From UBA2767 sp965228625 (GTDB lineage: Bacteria > Pseudomonadota > Alphaproteobacteria > Rhizobiales > Methyloligellaceae): a DNA stretch of 64,000 bases. Each line of letters starts with the position of its first letter. Within the stretch, counting starts at the first letter, position 1. Positions 41,413 to 51,686 of the stretch are shown here, piece by piece. The stretch covers positions 3,658,001 to 3,722,000 of the forward strand of contig OZ245829.1 in assembly GCA_965228625.1 (NCBI GenBank), read 5' to 3'. The translations under genes and the position numbers were made by a program. The notes beneath the pieces were generated by a model that saw only the letters and a list, made by a program, of their open reading frames with translations, was not told the DNA's origin and searched no databases.

Positions 41413-44346
41413 GTGACCCACAACCGTAAGGCGCGTCGTCGGGCTGCCGCATTGGCGCGGAAACAGTCGGCCCGGACGCGCTCCACCAGAGTACATCGCC
41501 GCCGTTCAGCATCGCCCGGATCTCTGCGGGCTGCGGTATTGGGAACGGCCGCGGCGGGGGCGTTGCTTATGACCGCGCCGCACTCGGCCGACGCAGGCCC
41601 GGGGCCATGTTTGCCTCCGCTCGGCATAACGGTCACCTGTACCGGTGACCAATCCGACGGGATTGCCAGCGGCGTGGATTTCCTTGCACCGCCGACATCG
41701 ACCCTCAACGTCAACAATCTGACCGAGGACATTGCCCCGGCCGTGGGCACCGCCGGTATCTACTTCAGCAGCCTGGGCAACGTTACCATCAACTCCGACA
41801 CCACCGACGGCCCGGGCGGGCCGTTTGAGATCACGACGAACGGTGCGTTCGCCTACGGCATCGATACGTTCTCCATACTGGGCAACATAAACGTCACACA
41901 TACCGGCGATATCACGACAGACGGTTTCAACGCTTACGGTATCGATGCATTCGCCCTCAACCAGTCGGCCACTGTTTCCCACACCGGAAATATCATCACG
42001 CGAGATGACGACAGCCGTGGAATCTCGGCCGCTGGAGAGACCGGCGCGACGGTCAATCAGACCGGGAACGTCACCACACAAGGCAACGGGTCCCGCGCCC
42101 TTTACGCGGGGACCGGAGTCGGCACGGCATCGATAACGCAGACCGGCAATATCGAGACGCAAGGGATCGGGTCTGAAGGGATCTTTGCGATTTCTGTCAC
42201 CGGTCCCGGTGTGGAGGTGAACCAGACCGGAAGCATTACGACACAACAGGACTTCAGTTCCGGGATCGTCGGCCTGTCGGGCGGGGGCAGCGTGACGGTC
42301 TCGCAAACCGGAAACATCTCGACGAGCGGTTTCGACAGTTACGGCATATTCATCGAGGCGCTCACCGAGGCGTCAGTGACGCAGACGGGCGACATCACCA
42401 CGGAAGGCAGCTTCGCCTATGCCATTTACGCCAACTCGATCACGGGGCCAATCAACGTCACGCAGTCGGGCAACATCCGGACCAGCGGAAACGATGCCGA
42501 CGGCATCTACGCCTATTCGGACTTTGGCGGTGCGATAACGATCGAGAAGACCGGTGATATCACGACGACGGGCCCTGACTCCGACGGCATCGACGTGGAC
42601 AATCCGAACGGCGCGGGTTCGAGCGAGGTGACGATCAATCCCGGCAGCACCATCACCGGCGGAACCGGAACCGGCGACGGCATCGATTTTGACGGCGGCA
42701 TCACGAACCGGCTTTTCAATTTCGGCACCATCACCACGCTTGGGGAGAATGCCGTCGAAGGTGAAGGGTCCGGTGCGGAACTGATCGACAACTACGGGAC
42801 GATCACCGGCAATGTCGATCTCGGGCCGGGCGCCAACGATTTCGACAACAAGGCGGGCGGGGTGTTCAATTCCGGTGCCACGGCCTTCATCGGCGCGGGC
42901 AACGCCTTCACCAACCGTGGCACGTTCGCGCCGGGAGGCTCCGGCCCGGTCCAGACCACGGCGCTGACGGGCAACCTCGCGCAAACGGGCTCAGGGGTCT
43001 TTGCGGTCGATCTCGATCTGACGACGCTGACCAACGACCGGCTGAACGTCACCGGCACGGCGAACCTTGCCGGTAATGTCGAGGTCGACGTCGTCAATCC
43101 GACGGCGCTGACGCAGCAATTCACGATCCTCTCCGCCGCCGGCGGAACAACGAACAACGGGCTCGGGCTACTGGCGAGCCCGGCGCTCAATGCCACGTTG
43201 CTGTTCCCGAACGCCACCGACGTGGTGGTTGGCATCTCGATCGACTTTTTAACGACGGGCCTCAATCGCAACCAGACCAGATTGGCCAACAATCTGAATG
43301 GCGTTCTGAACGCCGGTGGCGGGACGCTCGGCCCCGTCCTCGACGCCCTGCTCAACGACGTTTTCACGATTCCAGAATACCGGCGCGCGCTCGATCAGCT
43401 CCTGCCCGAGATCTATCTCAACACGGAGACGGCTACCCTGTTCTTCGCCGAGGAATTCACCAACAACATGCTGAGTTGTTCAAGCGCGGGTGAGGGCTTC
43501 AGCGCCATCAGCGAGGGCCAGTGCCTGTGGGCACGCTACGAGGGGCGGTGGCTCGATCGCGACGGCACCTTTCAGAACATCGGCTTCGACGAGGACATCC
43601 ATGGCATCTCGGGCGGCGGTCAGGTCGCGCTGGCCCCGAACTGGTTCGCCGGCATTGCCGCCGGCTACGAGGACGCCTCGCTCGATACGGACTCGGGCGG
43701 GCGCAGCGATTCCGACCGCTACGCCATCGGTGGCGTGGTCAAGTACCAGAGCGGTCCGGTCATGCTCGCGCTCGCCGGGTCGGCGGGCAAGGGCGAATTC
43801 GACACCAGGCGGGCGATCAATATCGGAGGCTTTCAGGCCACGCCAAGATCGGAGCATGATGTGGATTATCTGGCGGCCATGTTTCGTGCCGCCTATCTGT
43901 TCGATCGCGGCGCGTGGTACGCCAAGCCGCTCGTGGACGTGAACATCACACATGTCGACCGCGAGGCCGTGCGCGAGACGGGCGGTGGTGCGGCGAACCT
44001 GAACGTCTCGGGCGGAGACGAGACCTATTACAGCGTCACGCCGTCGCTTGAGCTCGGGCGAGACATCGACCGCGGCGACGGCCGTATCATTCGTCCCTTC
44101 GTGCGCGCAGGCGTCACGGTATACAACGATACCGACCAGGCGCTCTTCGCGAGTTTCGCCGGCGCGCCAGCGGCGGTCGGCGGCTTCACCACCACATCGG
44201 AGTTCGACGACGTGTTCGCCGACATTGAGGCCGGCGTGACGCTGTTCCATGGGCAAGAGGCGGCTTACTCCGTGACGTATGAAGGCCGTCTCTCCGACGA
44301 CACCCAACAACACGGATTCTTCGTCAAGGGTACGCGGACGTTTTGA
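41413..44346 (+). CDS. Autotransporter with repeat passenger (copy 1)
   Basis: 977-residue type V secreted protein. A long signal with basic n-region (HNRKARRRAAALARKQ) and hydrophobic core (VLGTAAAGALLMTAPHSADA) is followed by a passenger built from about ten imperfect units near 24 residues of the type QTGNITTQGxGSxGI (residues about 155-405, 41880-42620), then a beta-helix-like stretch and a C-terminal barrel (about residues 700-977) ending in TRTF, the outer-membrane terminal phenylalanine. It starts with GTG after GGGGGCGTTA. It is paralogous to the next gene. Surface display or adhesion is inferred. Confidence 0.85.
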   Translation: MTHNRKARRRAAALARKQSARTRSTRVHRRRSASPGSLRAAVLGTAAAGALLMTAPHSADAGPGPCLPPLGITVTCTGDQSDGIASGVDFLAPPTSTLNVNNLTEDIAPAVGTAGIYFSSLGNVTINSDTTDGPGGPFEITTNGAFAYGIDTFSILGNINVTHTGDITTDGFNAYGIDAFALNQSATVSHTGNIITRDDDSRGISAAGETGATVNQTGNVTTQGNGSRALYAGTGVGTASITQTGNIETQGIGSEGIFAISVTGPGVEVNQTGSITTQQDFSSGIVGLSGGGSVTVSQTGNISTSGFDSYGIFIEALTEASVTQTGDITTEGSFAYAIYANSITGPINVTQSGNIRTSGNDADGIYAYSDFGGAITIEKTGDITTTGPDSDGIDVDNPNGAGSSEVTINPGSTITGGTGTGDGIDFDGGITNRLFNFGTITTLGENAVEGEGSGAELIDNYGTITGNVDLGPGANDFDNKAGGVFNSGATAFIGAGNAFTNRGTFAPGGSGPVQTTALTGNLAQTGSGVFAVDLDLTTLTNDRLNVTGTANLAGNVEVDVVNPTALTQQFTILSAAGGTTNNGLGLLASPALNATLLFPNATDVVVGISIDFLTTGLNRNQTRLANNLNGVLNAGGGTLGPVLDALLNDVFTIPEYRRALDQLLPEIYLNTETATLFFAEEFTNNMLSCSSAGEGFSAISEGQCLWARYEGRWLDRDGTFQNIGFDEDIHGISGGGQVALAPNWFAGIAAGYEDASLDTDSGGRSDSDRYAIGGVVKYQSGPVMLALAGSAGKGEFDTRRAINIGGFQATPRSEHDVDYLAAMFRAAYLFDRGAWYAKPLVDVNITHVDREAVRETGGGAANLNVSGGDETYYSVTPSLELGRDIDRGDGRIIRPFVRAGVTVYNDTDQALFASFAGAPAAVGGFTTTSEFDDVFADIEAGVTLFHGQEAAYSVTYEGRLSDDTQQHGFFVKGTRTF

Positions 44347-44552
44347 ATTTCATGAAGTTGCATTAATCGAACTTATGAAACTCTTGGTTGAATATGTGCC
44401 GATTCCGCCACAATCCTCGAGAAAAACCGCGGTTATCAAAGAAAAACGTGGTCGATTTCTAGACCGGTCGTCCAATTCGCTCCTAGGTTGAGTCCAAACA
44501 AACTCAAGAACACACGAGGATCTGAACTAAGACCCGAACGGGGGGTGCTGGG

Positions 44553-47417
44553 GTGGCACACAACCGGAAAGCACGGCGACGGGCGGCAGCCCTTGCGCGG
44601 AAGGAACGCGCAAGAGCGCAAATCTCTGCGCCCGGTGTTTTGCGCGCGGCGGCCTTGGGCAGCGTTGCCGCAGGTGCGATGATGTTGGGTTATGTGCGCA
44701 CGGCGCAGGCCGGCCCCGATGCCTGCATCACCGTCGGGAATGTCGCGACCTGCCAGGGAGACCAGTCGGCGGGCATCACTAATCAGGGCGGAACCCCGGA
44801 CTTCACGACACCGCCGGTCGACACCCTGAACGTCTACAATCTGAACCAGGCCATCGCCCCCGCGGTTGGCGTCGACGGCGTCGAGTTCCTCGATGGCGGT
44901 GCAGCAACGGGTGTCACCGCAACGATAGACACGGGACCGTTCGGAATATCGACGACAGGCAATGCAGGCGGTGCCCGGGGCATCGAAGTTCAGGAGTCCG
45001 GCGCCGGCGATGTCTCAATAACCTCCACTGGAAAGATCACGACGAACGGCACCGTCGTAGACTACAGGAACAGAGGCATCGACGCCCTTGAAGAGGATGC
45101 CGGCAACTTGTCGATCGTCTCGACCGGCTACATCACGACCTTGTCGGGCGGCAGAGGCATCAATGCCGAAGAGTACGGTACCGGCAACCTGACGATCACC
45201 TCAACGGGTGATATCACGACCGTTGCTGACGATCGGGGCATCAGTGCGGAGGAGTATGGCGACGGCAACCTCACGATCACGTCGATCGGTGATATCAGGA
45301 CGCTCGCCGATGACCGTGGCATCAGTGCCGAAGAGTTCGGTACCGGCAACCTGACGATTACCTCGATCGGTGACATCACGACCTATGCCGACGATCGGGG
45401 CATCAGTGCCGACGAGCACGACGACGGCGATCTCACGATTACGTCGATCGGGAACATCAGAACGTTGGTGGATGATCGCGGCATCAGTGCCGACGAGAGT
45501 GGCACCGGCGACCTGACGATCACGTCGACCGGAGACATCACTACCTTCGGCAACAACGACGCAGCCATTTATGCTTTTGAGCGGGATGCGGGCGACGCTA
45601 CGGTCTCCTCCACCGGTAATTTGACGGCCAGCGGCACGAATGCTTCGGGTGTCGAGGTGGTGGTCGATGCCGGCAGCACCTCCACGGTGACCCTTTCGGG
45701 CGGCACGGTCCAGGGCGGTACCGGCCCCGCCGCCGGTGTGGATTTCTCGAACTCGTCCGCCGGCTCGACCAACACGCTGAACACATCCCTGACCAACCTT
45801 TTTGCGCTGTCCGGTTTTGCCGTGAGGGGGGAGGCCGGCGACGAAATCATCAATAACACCGGCACGGTAACCGGCAACGTCACGCTCGGCGCCGGAACCA
45901 ACGCCTTCAACAACTGGGGCGGCGGGCTGTTCAACGCGGGCGCCATTGTCAATCTGGGCGCGGGGAACCTCTTCACCAACAGCGGCACCTTATCCCCTGG
46001 CGGCGTGGGTGCGCTGCAAACGACTGCGCTCACGGGCAACATCAACCAGACCGCATCCGGCATCTTCCAGGTCGATGTGGACTCGACCGCGGGCACGTCG
46101 GACCTGCTGAATGTCACCGGAACCGCCGCTCTCAACGGCAATGTGCTGGCGCAGGTGGTCAATCCGGCCTTCGGGCCGCAATCCAACACCATTCTCTCCG
46201 CGGCCGGCGGCACCACGAACAATGGATTGGGACTGCTCGCCAGCCCGGCGCTTCAAGCCACGCTCTCGTTCCCCAATGCGAACGACGTGGTACTGAACAC
46301 GGATATCGACTTCCTGGCGCCGGGTTCGGGGCTGAACCGGAACCAGACCAGTCTGGCGAACAACCTCAATGCCATTCTGGGCTCCGGAGGCGGCACGGTC
46401 GGTCCGGTACTGACGGCGCTGCTCAATGGCGTGCAGGGTGTGCCTGCCTATCTCAATGCGCTGGATCAGCTCATTCCGGAAGGCTACCTGAACACGGAGA
46501 CGGCCGCACTGTTCGCGGCCGAGGAGTTCAACAGCAACCTCCTGAGCTGCCCCAAGGCCGGCCCAGGGTTTACCGCCGTGTCTCAGGGCCAGTGCATGTG
46601 GGTGCGCTATGACGGAAGGTGGCTCGATAGAGACTCAACGCGCCAGACCATCGGCTATGACGAGGATACCCACGGCATCTCCGGCGGCGGCCAGGTCGCC
46701 GTCGCGCCGAACTGGTTCGTCGGAATCGCCGCGGCCTACGAAGACTCTGATCTCGACACCGACGCCAATGCCTCGGCCGACACCGACCGCTACATGCTCG
46801 GCGGCGTCATCAAGTATCAGTCGGGTCCCGCCCTTGTCGCGCTCGCCGGTTCCTTCGGCTCCGGCGATGTGGACATGTCACGGCGCATCGCGATCGGCGG
46901 GTTCAATGCAACGGCACGATCGAGCTACGACGTCGACCATGTGGGGGCGACCTTCCACGCGGCCTATCTTCTGGACCGCGCCTCCTGGTATGCGAAACCC
47001 TTCGTCGACGTGAACGTCACCCACATCGACCGGGACGGCGTGACCGAGACCGGCGGCGGTGCGGCCAACCTCAGTGTTTCCGGCAGTGACGAGACCTACT
47101 TCTCGGTCACGCCGGCCCTCGAGCTCGGCACCACCATCGACCGCGGCGACGGACGTGCCATAAGACCTTACGTCCGTGCCGGCGTCACCTTCTACGGCGA
47201 CACCGACCAGTCGCTGACGGCGAATTTCGTCGGCGCACCCGCGGGTGTTGGCGGTTTCACCACCACCTCCGAGTTCGACGACGTCTTCGCCGACATCGAG
47301 GCGGGCGTGACCCTGTTCCATGGGGATCAGCACACAGTCTCCGCCGGTTACGAGGGTCGTTTCAGCGACGACACCGACGTGCACGGCTTCTTCGTCAAGG
47401 GCACGCGGACGTTCTAA
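44553..47417 (+). CDS. Autotransporter with repeat passenger (copy 2)
   Basis: 954-residue paralogue of the preceding autotransporter. Signal region, barrel and final TRTF are closely similar, but the passenger holds a different repeat: about eight units of 27 residues (81 bp) of the type GNLTITSTGDITTxADDRGI, spanning about 45010-45640. The units are much more alike than those of copy 1, indicating recent expansion. It starts with GTG after GGGGGGTGCTGGG. The 206-bp gap from copy 1 contains no gene. Confidence 0.85.
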   Translation: MAHNRKARRRAAALARKERARAQISAPGVLRAAALGSVAAGAMMLGYVRTAQAGPDACITVGNVATCQGDQSAGITNQGGTPDFTTPPVDTLNVYNLNQAIAPAVGVDGVEFLDGGAATGVTATIDTGPFGISTTGNAGGARGIEVQESGAGDVSITSTGKITTNGTVVDYRNRGIDALEEDAGNLSIVSTGYITTLSGGRGINAEEYGTGNLTITSTGDITTVADDRGISAEEYGDGNLTITSIGDIRTLADDRGISAEEFGTGNLTITSIGDITTYADDRGISADEHDDGDLTITSIGNIRTLVDDRGISADESGTGDLTITSTGDITTFGNNDAAIYAFERDAGDATVSSTGNLTASGTNASGVEVVVDAGSTSTVTLSGGTVQGGTGPAAGVDFSNSSAGSTNTLNTSLTNLFALSGFAVRGEAGDEIINNTGTVTGNVTLGAGTNAFNNWGGGLFNAGAIVNLGAGNLFTNSGTLSPGGVGALQTTALTGNINQTASGIFQVDVDSTAGTSDLLNVTGTAALNGNVLAQVVNPAFGPQSNTILSAAGGTTNNGLGLLASPALQATLSFPNANDVVLNTDIDFLAPGSGLNRNQTSLANNLNAILGSGGGTVGPVLTALLNGVQGVPAYLNALDQLIPEGYLNTETAALFAAEEFNSNLLSCPKAGPGFTAVSQGQCMWVRYDGRWLDRDSTRQTIGYDEDTHGISGGGQVAVAPNWFVGIAAAYEDSDLDTDANASADTDRYMLGGVIKYQSGPALVALAGSFGSGDVDMSRRIAIGGFNATARSSYDVDHVGATFHAAYLLDRASWYAKPFVDVNVTHIDRDGVTETGGGAANLSVSGSDETYFSVTPALELGTTIDRGDGRAIRPYVRAGVTFYGDTDQSLTANFVGAPAGVGGFTTTSEFDDVFADIEAGVTLFHGDQHTVSAGYEGRFSDDTDVHGFFVKGTRTF
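45090..45560 (+). repeat. 81-bp tandem repeats encoding the copy-2 passenger
   Basis: Five to six near-identical 81-bp units recur here, each encoding a variant of GNLTITSxGDITTxADDRGI followed by SAEEYGD. They differ by a few substitutions (TST/TSI, ITT/IRT, YGD/FGT/HDD). Such high similarity favours unit gain or loss by recombination or slippage. They keep the reading frame whatever the unit number. Confidence 0.75.
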
Positions 47418-47519
47418 AGCCGCGGCGCCCCGCTTTCGCACAGCCGAATTTTGACGCCGGCGCGCGTGGCGTGTTTCATACGTCAACGCGAATCGGGGCC
47501 CTGCGAGGCGGCGAACGAA

Positions 47520-49157
47520 ATGAGCACTCTGATCCGCTGCGTCGACGGTCACGTCTATGACCGGGACAGGCATGACGCCTGCCCGATCTGCGGTGCCGCG
47601 CCGGACGACGAGACAACCGTGCAGACGGTCGACACAACCCCACCCGTTCAGAGCATACCTCCGGCACCGCCGCCGGCCTTTCCTTTCAACGTCAGGACGG
47701 CGGCTGCGGGTTCAGCCGGCGTGGCCGTGCTGACGGCACTCGCCATCTGGGGATTTTCCGGGCCGCCACCCGAACCGGCTGGAGATCAGATCGCGCAAAA
47801 CACCGGGACGGCCCCAGTGGAGCTGAAAAGCGCAGCGCCGGACGCCCCCGGGCTGGAGGACGATAGTCCTGAGCCGGACGAGATCGAGCAGACAAAGGCG
47901 CCGGAAGGCGGCGAAAAAACCGAACAAGCGGCCGGCGACGACGAGACTGGCGAGTACCCGCAGGACGGTTCCTCAACCAAGCCGGTACTTGACGCGGACA
48001 GTCCGGAGATCAAGGCGCTCTTAGCGGCCTACGAGGATAAGGACTACCGGGAAACCTGGCGGCTCGCGTCACCGCTGGCCGACGCCGGTAACGCCATTGC
48101 GCAGTTCCACAAGGCAAAGATGCTGCAGTTGGGACAGGGGGCCCAGCGGAACCTGACACAGGCGGCGGTCTGGTATCGCAAGGCGGCCGATCAGGGTGAA
48201 GTCCGCGCCCAGAACGACCTCGGGACCATGCTCTCGCGCGGCGAAGGTGAGCCGAAGAACGAAGCCGAAGCGGCGAAGCTGTTCCGCGCGTCGGCCGAAG
48301 GCGGCTTCGCCCAAGCTCAATACAATTATGCGGTCGCCTTGGAGGGTGGCCGGGGAATTGCCGCGAACGCGGAGGACGCGTTTCGCTGGTACCTGAGAGC
48401 GGCGGAGCAGGACCACGAGCTGGCGCAGTTTCGCGTCGGCGAGTTGTACGCAAACGGCAGAGGCGTGGCGCGCGATGATGCCAAAGCCGCCGCGTGGACC
48501 CGCAAGGCGGCGATGAAAGGTTACGCGCCGGCGCAGAACCTTCTGGGTGTGTTTTATGCCGACGGGCGGGGCGTGGACAGGAACCCGGAAGAAGCGATGT
48601 CGTGGTACGGAAAGGCCGCGAAGCAGGGCAATCTGGATGCGCAGTACAATCTGGGTCTGAATCACCGCCTCGGTCAGGGCGTGCCGCGAAACTACGGTCA
48701 CGCCATGTACTGGCTTGAGAAGGCGGCGCTGAAAAACCATGCCTTCGCGCAGAACATGCTGGGGGTCATGTACCAGGACGGACTGGGCGTCAACCGCGAT
48801 GCCCGGCAGGCTGGCTTCTGGTACACGAAGGCGGCCGATCAAGGCCTTGCCGCCGCGCAGACCAATCTGGCGCATCTGATGCTCAAGGGCGCGCCCGGTT
48901 TGCGCCGCGACCGTGGCGCCGCCGTTTCCCTTTACCGAAAGGCCGCCGAGCAGGGCTATGCGCCGGCGCAGCGAAGTCTTGGCGACATGCTGGTCAAGGG
49001 CGTGGGCGTGGCAAAGGATTTCGAGGAAGGCGTCTCGTGGCTGGTGAAAGCCGCGAAACAGGGCGATCAGAGGGCGCGAAAGGCGTTGGCCCGACTTAAC
49101 GTCAGATTTGACGCGCGATCGGACGTGCGCGCACCGGACCAGCCGCGTGTCCGTTGA
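47520..49157 (+). CDS. Membrane-anchored Sel1-repeat protein with N-terminal zinc ribbon
   Basis: 545-residue protein. Residues 1-35 contain a CVDG...CPICG zinc-ribbon-like pattern. A proline/acidic linker and one membrane span (AAAGSAGVAVLTALAIWGFSG near 60-80) follow, then an acidic disordered stretch to about 160. The C-terminal two thirds are about ten Sel1-like repeats (AQxxLGxMxxxGxGVxxxxxxAxxWYxKAA). Sel1 repeats act as protein scaffolds. The ATG at 47520 was chosen because the zinc ribbon begins here; an in-frame start at 47451 is longer. It stands 102 bp after the second autotransporter. Role unknown. Confidence 0.8.
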   Translation: MSTLIRCVDGHVYDRDRHDACPICGAAPDDETTVQTVDTTPPVQSIPPAPPPAFPFNVRTAAAGSAGVAVLTALAIWGFSGPPPEPAGDQIAQNTGTAPVELKSAAPDAPGLEDDSPEPDEIEQTKAPEGGEKTEQAAGDDETGEYPQDGSSTKPVLDADSPEIKALLAAYEDKDYRETWRLASPLADAGNAIAQFHKAKMLQLGQGAQRNLTQAAVWYRKAADQGEVRAQNDLGTMLSRGEGEPKNEAEAAKLFRASAEGGFAQAQYNYAVALEGGRGIAANAEDAFRWYLRAAEQDHELAQFRVGELYANGRGVARDDAKAAAWTRKAAMKGYAPAQNLLGVFYADGRGVDRNPEEAMSWYGKAAKQGNLDAQYNLGLNHRLGQGVPRNYGHAMYWLEKAALKNHAFAQNMLGVMYQDGLGVNRDARQAGFWYTKAADQGLAAAQTNLAHLMLKGAPGLRRDRGAAVSLYRKAAEQGYAPAQRSLGDMLVKGVGVAKDFEEGVSWLVKAAKQGDQRARKALARLNVRFDARSDVRAPDQPRVR

Positions 49158-49377
49158 CGAACAGGCAGAACGAGTTACGTCCTGGCGCGCTTTGTGACGC
49201 GGGAATCCGGGCCACACGCGCCCCGTCCAAACGTGTCGCCTGACTCATCCGGAAGCAGCACTTGATTCCGGTCAACATATTGGCGGATTGTAGGGGTTAG
49301 GGTGTGCGTCAAAATGCACCCGGGCGCAGGTACGATAGAGGCTCTATGACTGTGCCAGGCAAACGAAGGAGTGTTTG

Positions 49378-49770
49378 ATGAAGTTCAAGGCCGGAATCAT
49401 TTGCGCGACCTTTCTGGTCCTCAGTGGAGCACCTGCATATGCCGCGGGCGATGCGGAAAAAGGCAAGAAGGTCTATAACAAGTGCAAGGCTTGTCACATG
49501 GTCGGCGAAAACGCCAAAAAGCGCGTCGGACCACCCCTGAACAACATCATCGGTGCCAAGGCCGGCGTTCAGGAAGGCTACAAATATTCCAAGGCGATGG
49601 TTGCGGCCGGAGAAGGCGGCATGGTCTGGGATGTGGAGACGCTCTCGGCCTATCTGCTGAAACCCAGAGACGTTGTGCCTAAGGGCAAGATGGCGTTCCC
49701 CGGTCTGAAGAAGGAAGAAGACCGCATCAACGTCATCGAGTATCTGAAGCAGTACTCAACCGCGCAATAG
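49378..49770 (+). CDS. Periplasmic class I cytochrome c (c2/c550 type)
   Basis: 130-residue soluble cytochrome c. A signal peptide (MKFKAGIICATFLVLSGAPAYA) precedes the haem motif CKACH, then VGPPLNNIIGAKAGVQEGYK and the methionine ligand region in VPKGKMAFPGLKKEEDR. AAGGAGTGTTTG precedes the ATG. It probably shuttles electrons between dehydrogenases such as SoxCD or others and a terminal oxidase. It is monocistronic, with a hairpin after it. Confidence 0.92.
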   Translation: MKFKAGIICATFLVLSGAPAYAAGDAEKGKKVYNKCKACHMVGENAKKRVGPPLNNIIGAKAGVQEGYKYSKAMVAAGEGGMVWDVETLSAYLLKPRDVVPKGKMAFPGLKKEEDRINVIEYLKQYSTAQ

Positions 49771-49784
49771 CAACGCATCCGGTT

Positions 49785-49806
49785 CTGCGGAGCACCAGCT
49801 CCGCAG
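49785..49806. terminator. Bidirectional terminator hairpin
   Basis: Perfect 9-bp stem CTGCGGAGC/GCTCCGCAG with an ACCA loop, between the convergent cytochrome c and GMC genes. The flanks lack long T-runs, so efficiency is uncertain. Confidence 0.55.
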
Positions 49807-49809
49807 ACA

Positions 49810-51420
49810 TCAGGCGCGTGCGTCCTCCCGGATCATGTCGGACGCTTTTTCGGCGATCATGATCACGGGCGAATTGGTGTTGCCCGACGTAATGGTCGGC
49901 ATGACCGAGGCATCGACCACGCGCAGGCCTCGCAGGCCGCGGACTCGCAGGCGTTCATCAACAACAGCCATGCGGTCGGAGCCCATCTTGCAGGTCCCGA
50001 CCGGGTGGAAAATGGTCGTGGCAATATCGCCGGCAGCTTTTGCCAGATCGGCGTCGGAGTGAACCTCGTCGCCCGGCAGGAACTCTCTCGGTTCAAATTT
50101 TTGCAACGCCGGTTGCGAGACGATACGGCGGGTCAGCCGGATCGAGTCCGCAGCGACCTTGCGGTCGGCCTCCGCGGACAGGTAGTTGGGATGGATCGCC
50201 GGGTGGTCAAACGGGTCGTCTGAGCGAATGCGGATATGCCCGCGGCTTTCGGGCCGCAGATTGCACACGCTCGCGGTGAAGGCGGGGAACGGGTGCAGAG
50301 GCTCGCCGAACTTGTCGAGCGTGAGCGGCTGAACGTGATACTCCACGTTCGGCGTTTCGTAGGTTTCGTCGCTCATGGCAAAGGCGCCCAACTGTGATGG
50401 CGCCATCGACATCGGCCCGCTGCGGAACAGCGCATATTCCAGCCCGATACCCACCTTGCCGAGCAGGGAATTGGCGCGTTCGTTCAGAGTCTTGACGCCG
50501 GAGACCTTGTAGGCACACCGGATCTGCAGGTGGTCCTGCAGGTTTTCGCCGACGCCCGGCAGGGCGTGTACGACTTCAATTCCGTGTGATTTCAGGAGTT
50601 CGCCCGGGCCCACACCGGAAAGCTGCAGAAGCTGCACGGAGCCGACCGATCCGGCGGCGAGAATGAGTTCGCCGCACGCGTCAATGGTCGCGTCCTCTGA
50701 ACCAAGCCTCAGCTCCAGCGTGCGTGCCCGGCCATCCTCGATCCGCAGTTTCTTCGCTTGCGCCTGCGTGAACACCGTCAGATTGGGCCGGTTGCCGGCG
50801 GGTTTGAGAAACCCGCGCGCCGTGTTCCAGCGCCAGCCGCTGCGCTGATTGACGTGGAAATACCCGCAGCCCTCGTTGTTGCCGCGGTTGAAGTCATTTG
50901 TCTTCGGAATGCCGGCCTGTTCGGCGGCGTCGCGGAAGGCGTCGAGGATTTCCCAGCTCAGGCGCTGATTCTCGACGCGCCATTCGCCTCCGGCACCGTG
51001 CACGTCGTCAGCCGGCACGGCGGCCTGGTCTTCCGACTTGATGAAATAGGGCAGCACATCTTCCCAGGCCCATCCGGTGTTGCCGAGCTGGCGCCAATGG
51101 TCATAGTCCCGCGCCTGGCCACGCATGTAGATCATGCCGTTGATGGACGAGCACCCGCCGAGCACGCGTCCGCGAGGATAGCCGATCGCCCGGCCGTTGA
51201 GGCCGGGTTGCGGTTCGGTTGCGTATCCCCAATCGGTTCGCGGGTTGCCCATGCAGTACAGGTAACCGACCGGAATATGCACCCAGATGTAGTTGTCCTT
51301 GCCACCGGCTTCCAACAGGGCGACGGACGTGCCGGGATCCTCCGACAATCTGTTGGCCAGCACGCATCCTGCGCTGCCGGCACCGACGATGACATAGTCG
51401 AATGTTCCCAGGTCCCTCAC
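49810..51420 (-). CDS. GMC-family FAD oxidoreductase (choline/alcohol dehydrogenase type)
   Basis: 536-residue flavoenzyme oxidising an alcohol. The FAD site is DYVIVGAGSAGCVLANRLS at the N-terminus, PRGRVLGGCSSINGMIYMRG and GSVGSVQLLQLSGVGP follow, and the catalytic histidines are in TIFHPVGTCKMG and TSGNTNSPV. The N-terminal start is taken as the GTG at 51420, which gives the usual family N-terminus; in-frame readings to 51498 add a tail unlike relatives. Substrate is unknown. Confidence 0.85.
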   Translation of the reverse strand: MRDLGTFDYVIVGAGSAGCVLANRLSEDPGTSVALLEAGGKDNYIWVHIPVGYLYCMGNPRTDWGYATEPQPGLNGRAIGYPRGRVLGGCSSINGMIYMRGQARDYDHWRQLGNTGWAWEDVLPYFIKSEDQAAVPADDVHGAGGEWRVENQRLSWEILDAFRDAAEQAGIPKTNDFNRGNNEGCGYFHVNQRSGWRWNTARGFLKPAGNRPNLTVFTQAQAKKLRIEDGRARTLELRLGSEDATIDACGELILAAGSVGSVQLLQLSGVGPGELLKSHGIEVVHALPGVGENLQDHLQIRCAYKVSGVKTLNERANSLLGKVGIGLEYALFRSGPMSMAPSQLGAFAMSDETYETPNVEYHVQPLTLDKFGEPLHPFPAFTASVCNLRPESRGHIRIRSDDPFDHPAIHPNYLSAEADRKVAADSIRLTRRIVSQPALQKFEPREFLPGDEVHSDADLAKAAGDIATTIFHPVGTCKMGSDRMAVVDERLRVRGLRGLRVVDASVMPTITSGNTNSPVIMIAEKASDMIREDARA

Positions 51421-51686
51421 GAGCTCTCGGTCCTCATGCAATTCACCGGCTCCGGCGCTCAACCGGCATCGTGTTCTCCACATGGCGATCGGCGGCAAAG
51501 ATACATGACTGCCGGGTGCCGAAAAAGCCGCATGATTCCTGTGGTTTGGATTGTGTTGTCATGGTAAGTGCACCGCTTAACGGTGTGTCTGGTTTTTGAT
51601 GCGTATCGTTCCTCCCAGGTTTATGACGCCCGGCTGAGGTATCGTCTTTTGGGCACGCGGCACATCTGTTTTTTGAGCGATCACGC

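Noticed and set aside
41880..42620. Array-like repeats in autotransporter copy 1, considered as a CRISPR
   Set aside because: Units encode an in-frame protein repeat, vary along their length and have no constant repeat with unique spacers.
45010..45640. Regular 81-bp repeats in autotransporter copy 2, considered as a CRISPR or minisatellite
   Set aside because: Fully coding with a protein-level period of 27 residues; reported instead as a coding tandem repeat.
49291..49302. Telomere-like TAGGGGTTAGGG
   Set aside because: Only two imperfect units in a bacterial intergenic region; chance is the simplest explanation.
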